The notes below the pieces were generated by a model, which was not told the DNA's origin, searched no databases, and saw nothing but the letters and a program-made list of their open reading frames with translations. This document shows positions 43,823-54,618 of a stretch of 64,000 nucleotides of DNA, piece by piece; the stretch's first letter is position 1; every line of letters begins with the position of its first letter. The position numbers were made by a program, and so were the translations under genes. This stretch comes from Streptomyces bottropensis ATCC 25435 (lineage in GTDB: Bacteria > Actinomycetota > Actinomycetes > Streptomycetales > Streptomycetaceae): contig NZ_KB911581.1 in NCBI RefSeq assembly GCF_000383595.1, forward strand, positions 2,238,265 through 2,302,264, in the 5' to 3' direction.

Positions 43823-44404
43823 CTATTCCCCGAGAACACCCTGTTTCTGCAGTCCCTTACGCAGTGCCCGCACGGCGTAGAAGGCACGGCTCTTGACCGT
43901 ACCGGGCGGGATGCCGAGGTGCTCGGCCGTCTGGGCGACGCTGCATTCCAGGTAGTACATGAGGCGGATGATGGTTCTCTGCTGCTCGTTCAGTTCCTGC
44001 AGGGCCTTCAGCACCACATGGGAGGTGATCGTCGATTCCGTGCTGTCCCAGGAGGCGTCCAGGTCCTCGACCGGCATGAGCTCCAACGGCCTGATCCGCC
44101 GGGCCCGATGGTGGTCGATGACGAGGTTCCTCGCCACGGTGAACAGCCACGGCCGGATGTGCTCGCCGCGGGTGCCCAGGAACCGGGCGTGCTTCCAGGC
44201 GCGGGCCGCAGTCTCCTGGAGGATGTCCTCGGCCTCGTGCCAGTCACCGTCCAACAGTCGCGTGGCGTACCGAACGAGCAGAGGCCCGTACTGATCGTAG
44301 ATGTCTCGGACAAAGGCGTCGCAGTCGGTCTCCGATGCGACGGGCCGGGCGTGCGCCCGAGCCGGAGCGAGGAGGGCGGTCCCCGCTTCCATGATCCCGT
44401 TCAT
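43823..44404 (-). CDS. ECF-type RNA polymerase sigma factor
   Basis: The 193-residue protein has region 2 (FVRDIYDQYGPLLVRYATRLL ... AEDILQETAARAWKH ... RPWLFTVARNLVIDHHRARR) and region 4 (LQELNEQQRTIIRLMYYLECSVAQTAEHLGIPPGTVKSRAFYAV). Both are complete. It directs RNA polymerase to a stress or secretion regulon that cannot be named. No anti-sigma gene follows in the usual position, because downstream sequence is decayed. It may therefore be constitutively active or silent. The ATG at 44404 follows GGAATGGG; an in-frame ATG at 44392 is an alternative. Confidence 0.85.
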   Translation of the reverse strand: MNGIMEAGTALLAPARAHARPVASETDCDAFVRDIYDQYGPLLVRYATRLLDGDWHEAEDILQETAARAWKHARFLGTRGEHIRPWLFTVARNLVIDHHRARRIRPLELMPVEDLDASWDSTESTITSHVVLKALQELNEQQRTIIRLMYYLECSVAQTAEHLGIPPGTVKSRAFYAVRALRKGLQKQGVLGE

Positions 44405-44836
44405 GGGTGGTGCCCATTCCTGTTCAAGTGCTCTATTGCGTGCTCTACCGCAGGTGCGGGCGAGTGGCTCAACACTCGTAGGAAGCCCTTAGCCAAACCT
44501 TGTCGTTCCCTTGTCGTGCCGGCCGGCGAGAGCGACAAGGGCCAGGTGAAGGTCGGCGGGCGGCGGGTGATGCTCGGCGGCCCTGGTGCACGGGTGCCAG
44601 CTCCGGCCCTCGGTGCCGACGGCTCCATGGCGACCCGTTCTGTGCAGCGGACCGTTCATCGTCCGCGGCACAAGGTGAACCGCCGCCCTGTTCCGGTCGT
44701 TCGCAAGAGAGGGACACGCGTTCGGAGAACACGGTGCGCGGTTCTGCGACGGACGCTGCGCCGCGCCTCGCGGGCCTGCTTCCCATCCACCATGCCCCCG
44801 GCGTTCTCGCCGGTGTCGAGATGAAGAGGAATATGT
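44405..44836. other. intergenic region upstream of the sigma factor gene
   Basis: This region of about 430 bp should include the sigma-gene promoter. No small gene, operator or terminator can be supported. Confidence 0.3.
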
Positions 44837-45125
44837 GTGATCGGTTCACGGCTTCGCCGGTTCCTGCTGCCCGGAGCAATACTGGCCGGTGTCAAGCCCG
44901 AACAGCACGCCCAATGTCGGCAGTTACATGAACAACCGTACGACCTCGCTCCGGAACCGGACCAACCACACCGTCGGTATGGACCGGCACGAGAACTACA
45001 TCTACGACATGGGGTGTTACGGGGCTGGTGGCTCGACCGGCGTGCTCCCCATCCACAGCGACGAGCTGACGAGCTTCCGGCCCGTGCGATCCCGACGCGG
45101 GAGAGCACCGTACCGGCCGGCACTC
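44837..45125 (+). pseudogene. secreted peptidase-inhibitor-like (I36 family) remnant
   Basis: A GTG at 44837 begins a signal-peptide-like start (MIGSRLRRFLLPGAILAG). Within 20 codons the recognisable protein switches to another frame (from 44889): SPNSTPNVGSYMNNRTTSL, then RHENYIYDMGCYGAGGSTG. That C-terminal part resembles beta-gamma-crystallin-like peptidase inhibitors of family I36 in Streptomyces. The mature N-terminal half is missing. It is interpreted as an internal deletion plus frameshift. The family assignment is tentative. Confidence 0.5.
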
Positions 45126-45144
45126 AGGAGTGAAGCCGGGTTCG

Positions 45145-45185
45145 GTCCCGGGCGGTCCGGCTGAGCAGCCTGAACCGTCCGGGAC
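45145..45185 (-). terminator. probable terminator of the AfsR-like gene
   Basis: GTCCCGGGCGGT pairs with ACCGTCCGGGAC (11 of 12 bp) around a 17-nt loop, 32 bp past the stop codon of the leftward regulator gene. Confidence 0.6.
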
Positions 45186-45216
45186 CGCAGGAGAAGCCTC
45201 ATACGCCCGCTGAAGA

Positions 45217-48200
45217 TCAGCGGACGGCGGACGAGTGGCCACCCGCCGAACCGTCCCGCTCGGAGCCCTGACGCGCAGGGTCACCACTCCTCGGCGTCGG
45301 GAGCCGATGGCTCCCCTCCGCCCTCTCCGGAACGGCGGGCGTAGGGTCCGAGTCCATGTCCAGAGCGGTGAGCCGGTCGCGGATCTGCTGAGCGCTGTGG
45401 GGCATGGCTCGCTCGACGGCGCCGTCGAGGGCGCATGCCCAGTCCGCTCGTGCCCCTTCCCGGTCGCCCAGGGCCAGCCGCGTGTCGCCGAGTCGCATCA
45501 GTGTGCCGATGGCGTTCCGGTGGTCCCCCAGTTCCTCGAACGCCCGCGTCGCCCGCTGGTACGTGGCCACCGACTCTTCGTAACGGCCGAGCATGCGGAG
45601 GTTGTAGCCCAGAATGTCCCAGGCTTGGGCCAGCTGCCACGGCGCGTCCAGCTGCTGGAACAGGGCGATGCCCTCCTCGCTGTACTGAAGGCTTTTCTCG
45701 AGCTGCCCCAGGTTGGATCGGAACCAGGCGAGTTCGACGAGGCACTCGGCCAACCACAACTCTTCACCTGTCTCCCGGGACAGCTCCAGTCCCCGCTCGG
45801 AGGACGTCACGGCCTCCTGGACCCGGCCGAACAGGAACAGCGCGCACGCCGTGACGTAGTGGGCTCGGGCCAGCTCACCGGTTGCGTCGAGCTCCTCGAA
45901 GATCGTGGTGGCGAGTCGCAGGTGGTGCAGGGCTTGTTCCTGATGGCCGAGATAGCCGTGGACGCCACCGAGGTGGCGTAGGCAACGGCCTTCTTCGAGG
46001 CGGTTGTTCTGGCGCCGGGCCACTTCGAGGGCGGGGGTCAGCGCGGTGATGGCTTCGGGCCAGAATTCCTGCCGGTAGAGATAGTCCTTGAGCGACCAGG
46101 CCAGCCCGGTGGTGTGGTGGTCCAGCTGCTGGCTGACGGCGGTGTGGAGCAGGCCGGTCAGCACCCGGTGTTCGGCGGTGAGCCATCGGGTTGCCTGCTC
46201 GATGGTGGTGAGGTTCTCCGGGGTGACGCCCGGGTTGGGTGTACCGAGGTCGAGTTCGGGCGTTGTGTCGTGTTTCAGGAGCTGGTTTGCCTCGTGGGCG
46301 GTGAACAGGTAGTGGTCCAGGACCCGGAGGGTGGCGTGGTGGCGTTCGTCGGTGGTGTCGTGGGTGTCGGTCAGTTCGGTGGCGTAGCCGCGCAGCAGGT
46401 CGTGCAGGCTGTAGCGGCCGGGTAGCGGCTGTTCCACCAGGCAGGCACTGACCAGGCAGGCGAGAGCACGGCGGGTCCGGGGGAGGGAAAGACCGGCGAG
46501 GCCGGCGGCGGCCGGGGCGGTGATGTGCGGGCCGGAGTGCAGGGCCATGAAGCGGAAGAGCCGGGCGGTGGACTCGTCCAGGGACTGGTAGGACCAGGAG
46601 AAGACGGCGCGTACATCGGTGGTGGTGTCGAAGCCGGTGAACGCGTCGAGGCCGCCGTGGGTGTGCCGCAGCTCGTCGGCGATGGCGTGAAGGGGGAAGG
46701 AAGGATCGAGTTCGGCGCGGGCGGCGACCACAGCCATGGCCAGGGGAAGTCGTCCGCACAGGCGGATGATTTCGGCTGTGGCGGCGGGCTCGGCGACCAG
46801 TCGTTCGGTTCCCAGGCGTCGTTCGAGGGCTTGGTGGGCCTCGGTTGGTGAGGGCAGGGGGAGTGTGAGGGGTTTGGCGCCGTCGGTGGTGATCAGGCCG
46901 GGGAGTTGGTTGCGGCTGGTGATCAGGGTGAGGCAGCCCGCTCCCGCGGGAAGCAGGGGGCGCACTTGTTGCTCGTCGCGGGCGTTGTCCAGGACGAGGA
47001 GGATCTGCCGGTCGGCGAGGAGGCTGCGGAAGAGTGTGCTGCGGCCGGGGGTGTCTTCGGGGATGCGCTGGGCGGGAACACCGAGGGCGGTGAGGAAGCC
47101 GTGCAGGGCGTTGCCGGGTTCGACGGCGGGTGCGTGGGGGTGGAATCCGCACAGGTTGACGAAAAGCTGACCGTCGGGGAAGGAGGGGGCGATGCGGTGG
47201 GCGTGGTGGACGGCGAAGGTGGTCTTGCCGACACCGGGAGCACCGCTGATGACGACGACAGGGGCAGCGGTCGGTCCCGGCCGGCCCGGTGCACCGCTCA
47301 CGGCCGACAGCCACGCACCCTCGGCCGCCCGCCCGGCGAACACCGGCAGCGCGCGCGGCAGTTGTGCCGGACGCGCCAGGGGCGGCGACGTGGTTCTCTC
47401 GTCATCCGTGGCCGGGTAGCACCTCGCAGCGGACCGATCGGCCTCGTCGGCCGGTGCGTCGGCGGCCTGGCCGACGGGCGCGGTTGCCCTGCCCTCGTCC
47501 GGCACCCTGGACATGGCCGACCCGATCGGATCGCGGCCGTGCGCGGCACCCCCGCCGGGGACGGATGCCGCGCCGAATCTGTTCAGTTCATCGGCTGCGT
47601 GAAAGGGGGGCAGGTCGTGGTGAAGGATGCCGTGGTGCAGGGCACGTAGGGACGGGCCCGGTTCGAGGCCGAGTTCGTCGGCGAGGTGCCGGCGCAGGTC
47701 GGTGTAGCGCTGAAGCGCTTCGGGGTGCCGGCCGGCGAGGTACAGGGCGCGCAGCAGCAAGCCCCAGCCGGTTTCCCGCAGGGGATGCTCTGTGGTCATC
47801 TCCTGTGCCGCGTCCAGCGCTTCGGTGATCCGTCCTTGCAGGAGCAGGGCAGAGGTGCGGATCTCGCGGGTGGTCTGCCGCAGTTCTTCCAGGCGTGCTG
47901 CCTCGTGGATGGCGAACAGGTGGTGCGCGGCGTCGGCGAACGGGGTACCGCGCCACATCTCCAAGGCCTTTCCGGCCTCTTCCACGACGCGTTCGGGCCG
48001 GCCCTGCTCCATGAACCGGTGTGCCTGGGCAAGAGCCCGCTCGAAGCGTACGGTGTCACGGCTCTCGGGCGGCACACGCAGGGCGTAGCCCAGGGGTTCG
48101 GTGACCAGCACCTCGAAGGTGCCCTGTCGGCGCAGGTGCTGGGGTTCCAGGACCGCGCGTACCTTGCTGATGTGGGCGTGCAGGGAGCCCATCGCTGCGC

Positions 48201-48405
48201 CCGGTGTGCGTCCCGGCTGCTGCGGCCACAGTTCCTCGCACAGCGTCTGCGGAGTGACCGCCCGGCCGTCGGCGAGCAGCAGGCGGATCAGTAGCAGCCG
48301 CTGCCTGCGCCGACCCGGATCGAGTACCGTGCCCGCCCGTCGTACCACCAGCGGACCCAGCAGTCCGAAGTCGAGCCCCTGCCTCACAGTTGCCACCGTA
48401 CCCAC
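45217..48405 (-). CDS. AfsR/SARP-type transcriptional regulator (OmpR-like HTH, BTAD, NB-ARC, TPR)
   Basis: The 1062-residue regulator has an N-terminal OmpR-like DNA-binding domain (about 10-105) and a BTAD domain (about 110-260; ELRQTTREIRTSALLLQGR ... YTDLRRHLADELGLEPG). A disordered linker precedes an NB-ARC ATPase with P-loop VVISGAPGVGKTTFAVH and LLVLDNARD near residue 390. C-terminal TPR repeats (about 770-1000) follow. AfsR-type proteins activate secondary-metabolism genes in response to kinase input, but no biosynthetic cluster or AfsS-like gene is adjacent. Codon use is less extreme in the middle of the gene, which may reflect transfer. GTG or ATG start at 48405. Confidence 0.88.
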   Translation of the reverse strand: MGTVATVRQGLDFGLLGPLVVRRAGTVLDPGRRRQRLLLIRLLLADGRAVTPQTLCEELWPQQPGRTPGAAMGSLHAHISKVRAVLEPQHLRRQGTFEVLVTEPLGYALRVPPESRDTVRFERALAQAHRFMEQGRPERVVEEAGKALEMWRGTPFADAAHHLFAIHEAARLEELRQTTREIRTSALLLQGRITEALDAAQEMTTEHPLRETGWGLLLRALYLAGRHPEALQRYTDLRRHLADELGLEPGPSLRALHHGILHHDLPPFHAADELNRFGAASVPGGGAAHGRDPIGSAMSRVPDEGRATAPVGQAADAPADEADRSAARCYPATDDERTTSPPLARPAQLPRALPVFAGRAAEGAWLSAVSGAPGRPGPTAAPVVVISGAPGVGKTTFAVHHAHRIAPSFPDGQLFVNLCGFHPHAPAVEPGNALHGFLTALGVPAQRIPEDTPGRSTLFRSLLADRQILLVLDNARDEQQVRPLLPAGAGCLTLITSRNQLPGLITTDGAKPLTLPLPSPTEAHQALERRLGTERLVAEPAATAEIIRLCGRLPLAMAVVAARAELDPSFPLHAIADELRHTHGGLDAFTGFDTTTDVRAVFSWSYQSLDESTARLFRFMALHSGPHITAPAAAGLAGLSLPRTRRALACLVSACLVEQPLPGRYSLHDLLRGYATELTDTHDTTDERHHATLRVLDHYLFTAHEANQLLKHDTTPELDLGTPNPGVTPENLTTIEQATRWLTAEHRVLTGLLHTAVSQQLDHHTTGLAWSLKDYLYRQEFWPEAITALTPALEVARRQNNRLEEGRCLRHLGGVHGYLGHQEQALHHLRLATTIFEELDATGELARAHYVTACALFLFGRVQEAVTSSERGLELSRETGEELWLAECLVELAWFRSNLGQLEKSLQYSEEGIALFQQLDAPWQLAQAWDILGYNLRMLGRYEESVATYQRATRAFEELGDHRNAIGTLMRLGDTRLALGDREGARADWACALDGAVERAMPHSAQQIRDRLTALDMDSDPTPAVPERAEGSHRLPTPRSGDPARQGSERDGSAGGHSSAVR

Positions 48406-49394
48406 TCAGAATCCCGCTCGACGGCGCCGCCATCGGGGGCACACACATGACCATGACCCGCGGACCTGCGGGCGACCCGCTCCCGCGGTGACGAAAACCG
48501 CGCGCCGACACACCCGGGCACCCGCGCGACCCTCGTCGCGGTGACCTGTCCGCCGAGGTGGGGTGGGGGACCGGAGCATGTGATCGCCGTGGCGAGGACC
48601 CCGTCGTCCGCTTCCCGCATATCGGACAGGACATTAGCAGGACGCCACCCGGCGGGATGACTTCACCGGCGGCGCGATGCGCCGAGGTGACAGGGGCACC
48701 TTCGTCGGCCGCGGGGCCCGCAGCCACGCAGCATCCCACCCGTCCTGAGAGGAAGGCTCTCGCCGGCGGCCAGGCGCTGGGCAGCTTCCTCGTCCACGGG
48801 GAAACGCGGCCGCTGGAGCGCTGAGCACGGTGCGCGTCAGATGGCCCGGGACGAGTCCACCCTGGTCGAACGCCGGAGCTGCCGCCGCGTGGGCCCGTAC
48901 CCGTGCCGACGGCACGTCCTTGGCCGGGTGCTCGCTGATGGGAAGGGGATGGCCGCGTCGCGCATCAGAGTGGAAGCGGTGTGCTGTTGCCGGCCGCATC
49001 GACGAACTGTCCGATGCGGGATTCGGGGGCGCTCCTCCGTCGGTTGCGCATGGCGGCCTCCTGGAGTTCGTCGTCGCTGCGCTCGTGCCCGGGCGCCATC
49101 GAGGTGCCCAGGCGGCGATAGAGGTTCAGCGGGCGAGCCCGAAGGTGGCGGCGCGGGGCAGGAACACCGTGCCCCGTACTTTTGCGTCGCCGGCGCCGAG
49201 ACGTATCAGGTGCCTGGGTCCAGTTCGGCCGCCTTCTTCGCAGAGCAGGCCGGATTCCCTGTGGACGGCCCCTGCAGGTGACCTGCTGCCAGAGGGCCCC
49301 CGCGGACACCTCTCACCTGCGACGAAGCGTGAACCAGCGTGATGTTCATTCCGTTGAGTGGTCGAACGGTCGTCGTCAGGAGTGGGAAAAAGAC
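48406..49394. other. large intergenic region, no supported gene
   Basis: In nearly 1 kb between divergent genes I find no frame with a domain. A minus-strand frame ending at 48965 (APGHERSDDELQEAAMRNRR) has protein-like composition but no start signal or family, so it may be a fragment. The promoters of the regulator and hydrolase genes should lie at either end. Confidence 0.4.
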
Positions 49395-50543
49395 ATGGTC
49401 ATCGTCGAAGGAACGAGCACCGCCCGGTTCGAACCGGTCCGAGCGGCGCTGGCAGCGCACCTGGAGTCCTGCGAGGAGTTGGGGGCGTCGATCGCCGTCG
49501 ATGTCGACGGAGTCATGGAAGTCGATCTGTGGGGTGGGCATGCCGACGAAGCGCGGACCGTTCCGTGGCACCAGGACACGTTGGTCAGCCTGTGGTCGAC
49601 CACCAAGACCCTCAGCAGTCTGGCGGCCCTCGTCCTCGTCGACCGGGGGGCACTGGATCTGCACCGCCCGGTCGCGCACTACTGGCCCGAATTCGCTGCT
49701 CAGGGCAAGCGGGACATCGAGGTGCGGCATGTCCTGTCACACACCTCGGGGCTCTCCGGCTGGCAGCAGCCCTTCACCATCGACGATCTGTACGACTGGC
49801 CGACCGCGAGCGCCCGGCTGGCCGCGCAGGCGCCCTGGTGGGAGCCGGGCAGTGCCTCGGGCTACCACGTGCAGACTCAGGGACAGCTGGTGGGAGAGCT
49901 TGTCCGGCGGGTCAGTGGCCGTACCCTGACCGAGTTCGTCGACACCGAGATCGCCAAGCCGTCACAAGCCGACGTCCAGATCGGTGCGCGGCAGGCCGAC
50001 TGGCCGCGCATCGCCGAGCTGGTGGCCCCGTCGCAGCTCCCCGGAATGCCCGCCGGCCTCGATCCCGAGGGGATCTTCACCAAGACGTTGCTCGGAAGCC
50101 CCGCTCGGGACGAGCACGTCGACACCCCGCAGTGGCGCCGTGCCGAACTCGGAGCCGTCAACGGACACGGCAACGCACGAGGCATGGCCCGTGCCCTCTC
50201 CGTGATCTCACGGCGCGGTCAGGTGAACGGCCTCCGGCTCCTCTCCGCGGACACGGTGGACAAGGTCCTCGACGTACAGGCCGACGGAATCGACCTGTTC
50301 CTGGGCGTTCCCGTGCGCTGGGGCATCGGCTTCGCGCTCGCCGATGCGAGGACGATGCCGCACATGCCCACCGGAAGGGTCTGCTTCTGGGTCGGCCGGG
50401 GCGGTTCGATCGTCATGATGGACCTCGACCGGCGCGTCACGTTCTCGTACACGATGAACCGGCTGGGCGACGGAATACTCGGCTCGGAGCGCACCCACAG
50501 CTACATCAGGCATGTCTACGAAGTCCTGGACTCCACCTCCTAA
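49395..50543 (+). CDS. serine hydrolase, beta-lactamase / EstB-esterase family
   Basis: The 382-residue protein has the class C beta-lactamase fold signature: the nucleophile motif STTK in LVSLWSTTKTLSSLAAL (near residue 76) and the second-motif tyrosine in GSASGYHVQTQG. VRHVLSHTSGLSG is typical of the family. A C-terminal glycine motif (WVGRGGSIVMMDL) replaces KTG. There is no signal peptide, so a cytoplasmic esterase or carboxylesterase role is more likely than beta-lactam hydrolysis. The ATG at 49395 has AGGAGTGGG upstream. Its TAA stop codon lies inside an 8-bp sequence repeated at the far side of the adjacent IS110 element. Confidence 0.85.
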   Translation: MVIVEGTSTARFEPVRAALAAHLESCEELGASIAVDVDGVMEVDLWGGHADEARTVPWHQDTLVSLWSTTKTLSSLAALVLVDRGALDLHRPVAHYWPEFAAQGKRDIEVRHVLSHTSGLSGWQQPFTIDDLYDWPTASARLAAQAPWWEPGSASGYHVQTQGQLVGELVRRVSGRTLTEFVDTEIAKPSQADVQIGARQADWPRIAELVAPSQLPGMPAGLDPEGIFTKTLLGSPARDEHVDTPQWRRAELGAVNGHGNARGMARALSVISRRGQVNGLRLLSADTVDKVLDVQADGIDLFLGVPVRWGIGFALADARTMPHMPTGRVCFWVGRGGSIVMMDLDRRVTFSYTMNRLGDGILGSERTHSYIRHVYEVLDSTS

Positions 50544-51840
50544 TGACGTTGTCAAGCCGCTGCTGTGACCGGGAGTCTGTCTTGGTAGCACCGTCCGTCA
50601 CGAATCAGCGCCCACAGGACGTTCACGCGTCGACGGGCCAGGGCGAGGACCGCCTGGACGTGGCGTTTGCCTTCGGCGCGCTTGCGTTCGTAGAAGCGCC
50701 GAGAGGCATCACAGTTGCGGATGCTGATCAGCGCGGAGGTGTAGAAGACGCGTTGGAGGCCGCGGTGGTAGCGACGCGGCCGGTGCAGGTTGCCGTTGAC
50801 GCTGCCCGAGTCCCGGGGAGTCGGAGCGACGCCGGCCATGCTGGCCAGCCGGTCGGCGGAGCCGTAGCGGCTCATGTCACCGGCGGTCGCGGCGAGGAAC
50901 TCTGCGCCCATCAACGGGCCGATGCCGGGCATGCTCTCGATCACTTCGGCGAGTTCGTGCTCGCGAAACCGGGCCGCAATGAGCTTGTCGATCTCGGCGA
51001 GCTGCTCGTTGAGGCCCATCACCTCCTTCGCCAGGGTGTGGATCACCTGCGCGGTGATCTTCTCCCCGGCAAGCGCGGTCTGCTGTCGGTCGGCTGCCGA
51101 GAGAGCGGCTTCGGCCAGGGACTCGGCCCCGCGGACCTGGCGGTTTCTGAGCCAGGTCTCCAGCCGTTTGCGGCCGGTGCGGCGGAGAGCTGCGGGTGTC
51201 TGGTAGCCGGTCAGCAGGACCAGCGGGCCGACGTTGCCCAGATCGAGTACTCGTTCAAGTGCGGGAAAGATGCTGGTCAGTTGGCCGCGCAGGCGGTTGA
51301 TTCGCCGGGTGCGGTCGGCGCTGATGTCGGCCCGGCGGCCGGTGAGGACGCGCAGTTCAACAGCGTGTTCATCGTCGGGCCGCAGTGTGGTCAGGTCCCG
51401 GCGCATGCGGGCCTGGTCGGCGATGACGACGGCGTCCTTGGCATCGGTCTTGCCGGTGCCTCGGTAGCCGGCGGCGGCTCGGTTGACCGCGAGGCCGGGT
51501 ATGTAGACGAGCTGCTGGCCATGGTTGAGCAGGATGTTGATCCACAAGGCTGCCATGCCATCAGCGACGTCGACCGCCCAGACCACGTCTTCGTCGATGG
51601 CCATCACGTCGGCGAACAGGGCCAGGAGCTCCGGCTCATCGTTGAGTACCCGCCGCGACAGCAGTCGCTTGCCGTCGGCGTCGAGCACCACGCAGTGGTG
51701 GTGGGTCTTGCCGATGTCCGTCCCCGCCCAGATCAGGGCCACCTGTTCCTCCCGTCGTTCGAGGTGCGCGGTTCGTCCGGACGACCTCGCCAGCGTGGTC
51801 CTACTCAGCGATGCACCCGCAGGGGCCCGCAGCTCCTAAT
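50537..51840 (-). mobile_element. IS110-family insertion sequence
   Basis: An intact IS110-type transposase gene is bracketed by the 8-bp direct repeat CTCCTAAT (50537-50544 and 51833-51840), giving an element of about 1.3 kb. IS110 elements lack terminal inverted repeats. Their ends are defined by a short core recombined under guidance of a bridge RNA encoded in the non-coding end. The ~98 bp before the transposase start would be that end here, which is short for known bridge RNAs, so the true left end may lie further out. Confidence 0.7.
50552..51742 (-). CDS. IS110 family RNA-guided recombinase/transposase
   Basis: The 396-residue protein has an N-terminal DEDD RuvC-like domain (IWAGTDIGKTHHHCVVLDADG with the first Asp; VVWAVDVADGMAALW; KTDAKDAVVIADQ with the later acids). 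The C-terminal Tnp_20 domain (MPGIGPLMGAEFLAATAGD ... GVAPTPRDSG) carries the catalytic serine region. The whole frame is open with no truncation, so it may be active. GTG start. Confidence 0.92.
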   Translation of the reverse strand: MALIWAGTDIGKTHHHCVVLDADGKRLLSRRVLNDEPELLALFADVMAIDEDVVWAVDVADGMAALWINILLNHGQQLVYIPGLAVNRAAAGYRGTGKTDAKDAVVIADQARMRRDLTTLRPDDEHAVELRVLTGRRADISADRTRRINRLRGQLTSIFPALERVLDLGNVGPLVLLTGYQTPAALRRTGRKRLETWLRNRQVRGAESLAEAALSAADRQQTALAGEKITAQVIHTLAKEVMGLNEQLAEIDKLIAARFREHELAEVIESMPGIGPLMGAEFLAATAGDMSRYGSADRLASMAGVAPTPRDSGSVNGNLHRPRRYHRGLQRVFYTSALISIRNCDASRRFYERKRAEGKRHVQAVLALARRRVNVLWALIRDGRCYQDRLPVTAAA

Positions 51841-52419
51841 CAGCGGCCGAGTCGTCGTGAGACGCCGGGTGGCCAGGTGGGGTGAACCATCTTGTGCAAC
51901 CGACTGAAAGCCATACCCGCCGTCTCTGGATCTCAGGACCTTACGACGACCCGTCCAACCCACCAACAACGTAGGACCGACTGAGGCCCGCCCGCTCCAC
52001 CCCGGAGGCCCGGAGGCCCGGAGTCCCGGACCAGCAGTTCCGTGGGCAAAGCCCAGCGACTGACCGCCGAGCCCCACGCAGCCACGCTCGATGCCCGCGA
52101 ACGAACATCCCGTCCCCGGGGTGAACCGGCCCTGTCTCCTCATCGTTGGACAGGACGAAAGACGTTCTGCCCCGGCAGTTGAGGGTTCGGGCGATGCTCC
52201 AGGGCCAGGTCGGCGGCAGCCCGGCAGCCGCTCTCCGGGCCGCTGCCGCGTGTCGCACAGCACCCATCCGATCCGCGCTGACCACCTGGCGCAGACGGAA
52301 CGCACAACAACTCGGTCATCCACAAAGGAACCCGGTGCTTCGTTCCTCGAACGCACCGGCCCGCTTCGCCGGCGCACAGGCCGGTGAGAGCCGACAACCA
52401 AGGAAAAGGACATTCACGC
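51841..52419. other. intergenic region, possibly part of the IS non-coding end
   Basis: This region of about 580 bp has no supported gene. The first ~120 bp (to about 51960) could belong to the IS110 non-coding end if the CTCCTAAT repeat is coincidental. The remainder precedes the hydrolase gene and should contain its promoter. Confidence 0.35.
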
Positions 52420-54194
<1,775 letters not shown>

Positions 54195-54312
54195 CCGAAC
54201 GGCCGACGGCCCTCCCGCCGGGAAAGGGCACGCGGCCCGTTACGCGGGGGACGCGAGGCTGAACCTGCTCGTTCGCTCGCGGGCCGCTCGTCGGCCGGAC
54301 CGTGAACCGTGC

Positions 54313-54346
54313 GCACCCCGCCGTCGTCCCCACGACGGCGGGGTGC
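54313..54346 (+). terminator. terminator after the hydrolase pair
   Basis: A perfect 15-bp stem, GCACCCCGCCGTCGT with ACGACGGCGGGGTGC, has a 4-nt C loop. It lies 118 bp past the stop codon. Confidence 0.85.
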
Positions 54347-54513
54347 ACGAACCTCTCCTGGATCCAGGACAGTTGCCCGCCGAGTGGCTCCGGCATGGTT
54401 CGAGAGCGGGAGTGACGCCTCCCTGCTCCTCCCGCGCCATCTCCAGCAGACCGAGGGGATGACCGGCGAACGCAGCTCCGCCGGGTCCCACTCGCGGAAG
54501 TACGTGCGGACCG

Positions 54514-54530
54514 TGACGCTCATCTGACGC
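54514..54530. repeat. TGACGCTC paired motif, copy 2
   Basis: GTGACGCTCATCTGACG matches the pairs at 42930, 57044 and 57298. Here it sits between the hydrolase terminator and the helicase remnant. Confidence 0.55.
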
Positions 54531-54618
54531 GGAAAATGGTGGACGGGTCTGATGGGCCGAAGCCGCCTCTGGCCCTCATCTCGCGGGCTCTCACTCGAGG
54601 CGTTGCCCTGTGATGCCT

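Noticed and set aside
43345..43896. Plus-strand frame with GVLPSAPITTQGLDGGSSL
   Set aside because: Overlaps the end of the sigma-factor gene, has no ribosome binding site and no recognisable family.
48965..49096. Short minus-strand frame reading APGHERSDDELQEAAMRNRR
   Set aside because: The composition looks protein-like but there is no start signal, family or neighbour support. Noted only as a possible fragment.
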